Shown here piece by piece: positions 63,761 to 64,000 of a stretch of 64,000 nucleotides of DNA. The notes under the pieces are model-generated. The model was not told the DNA's origin, searched no databases, and was given only the letters and a program-made list of their open reading frames with translations. Where the stretch lies: contig NZ_CP064689.1 of NCBI RefSeq assembly GCF_023100945.1, forward strand, positions 310,001 to 374,000. The letters run 5' to 3'. Within the stretch, counting starts at the first letter, position 1, and each line of letters opens with the position of its first letter. The translations under genes were made by a program, and so were the position numbers. The stretch comes from Bradyrhizobium sp. 200 (GTDB lineage Bacteria > Pseudomonadota > Alphaproteobacteria > Rhizobiales > Xanthobacteraceae).

Positions 63761-64000
63761 ACCGCTGCTCCTTTCGCGGAGGTTCGTTCGCCGGATGCTG
63801 GATCGCGTTGCGAACGTTCTCCTTGATCAGGTCGAGTTGGTCGAGAAGGCGGTGGGCGTCGGCGGGGTTGATGCCGCCGAGCGCGGTAGCCGTCAGTTCG
63901 GAGCGAAGCCCGGCGAGCTTGCCGAGCAGGGGACGCGCGGCCTTGCGCAGATAGAGGCGGTTGACGCGGCGGTCGTTCTCGTCGCCGCGGCGTTCGATCC
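63753..64000 (-). CDS. MarR-family regulator, 3' part (cut by window edge)
   Basis: The C-terminal 81 residues of a MarR-type regulator with the wing motif IERRGDENDRRVNRLYL and a helical dimerisation region. The stop overlaps the emrA start, so this is the likely repressor of the emrAB operon, as in E. coli mprA-emrAB. The N-terminus lies outside the window. Confidence 0.85.
   Translation of the reverse strand, partial: IERRGDENDRRVNRLYLRKAARPLLGKLAGLRSELTATALGGINPADAHRLLDQLDLIKENVRNAIQHPANEPPRKEQRYG

Overview
The window reads as ordinary chromosome of a high-GC alphaproteobacterium, most likely Bradyrhizobium or a close relative in the Nitrobacteraceae. The support is a RegB/RegA-type redox pair (regS/regR), mmcB, a glnD and mutS neighbourhood, polyhydroxyalkanoate (PHA) turnover genes, several Liv-type ABC solute-binding proteins, and five families of short intergenic palindromes. 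No rRNA, tRNA, CRISPR array, insertion sequence, prophage or origin was recognised. The genus is inferred from gene content and style; no search was run.

Layout. 0-8.4 kb: the tail of an SsuD-like flavin monooxygenase, a cyclic-nucleotide-binding/patatin fusion, two GGDEF-EAL proteins and an HWE histidine kinase. 8.5-16.9 kb: small-molecule oxidation (SDR, cupin, cytochrome P450, luciferase-like oxidoreductase), an MFS exporter, a PHB-depolymerase-family esterase and an MBL hydrolase. 17-25 kb: RMD1/YagE-type protein, secreted VWA protein, mmcB, regR/regS, an ABC-2 exporter and intracellular phaZ. 25-31 kb: YgjP-like metallopeptidase, amino-acid-binding protein, L,D-transpeptidase and PBP1A. 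31-35 kb: two tandem orphan Liv-type binding proteins, two small DUF proteins and ogt. 35-39 kb: three very small proteins (two cysteine-rich, overlapping) and a two-component cluster (receiver-only protein, LuxR-type regulator, PAS-PAS kinase). 39.6-47 kb: glnD, an OsmC-like protein, a membrane protein and mutS.

47.3-60 kb is the most coherent block. pcaF, pcaH and pcaG cover ring cleavage and the final thiolysis of the protocatechuate branch of the beta-ketoadipate pathway. A phosphotransferase and a LysR regulator follow. Then comes a tightly spaced run: an AroE-family dehydrogenase with NAD-type features, a five-gene Liv-type ABC importer, and a QuiC-type 3-dehydroshikimate dehydratase fused to an HPPD-like domain. 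I infer a shikimate (or dehydroshikimate/quinate) uptake and catabolic route feeding protocatechuate into PcaHG. Four adjoining junctions are ATGA overlaps or gaps of about 10 bp. The end of the window holds a DMT transporter and a marR-emrA-emrB type efflux operon whose regulator is cut by the window edge.

The most unusual local feature is a perfect 22-bp inverted repeat, of a family that is intergenic elsewhere in the window, lying in frame inside mutS just before the Walker A motif.
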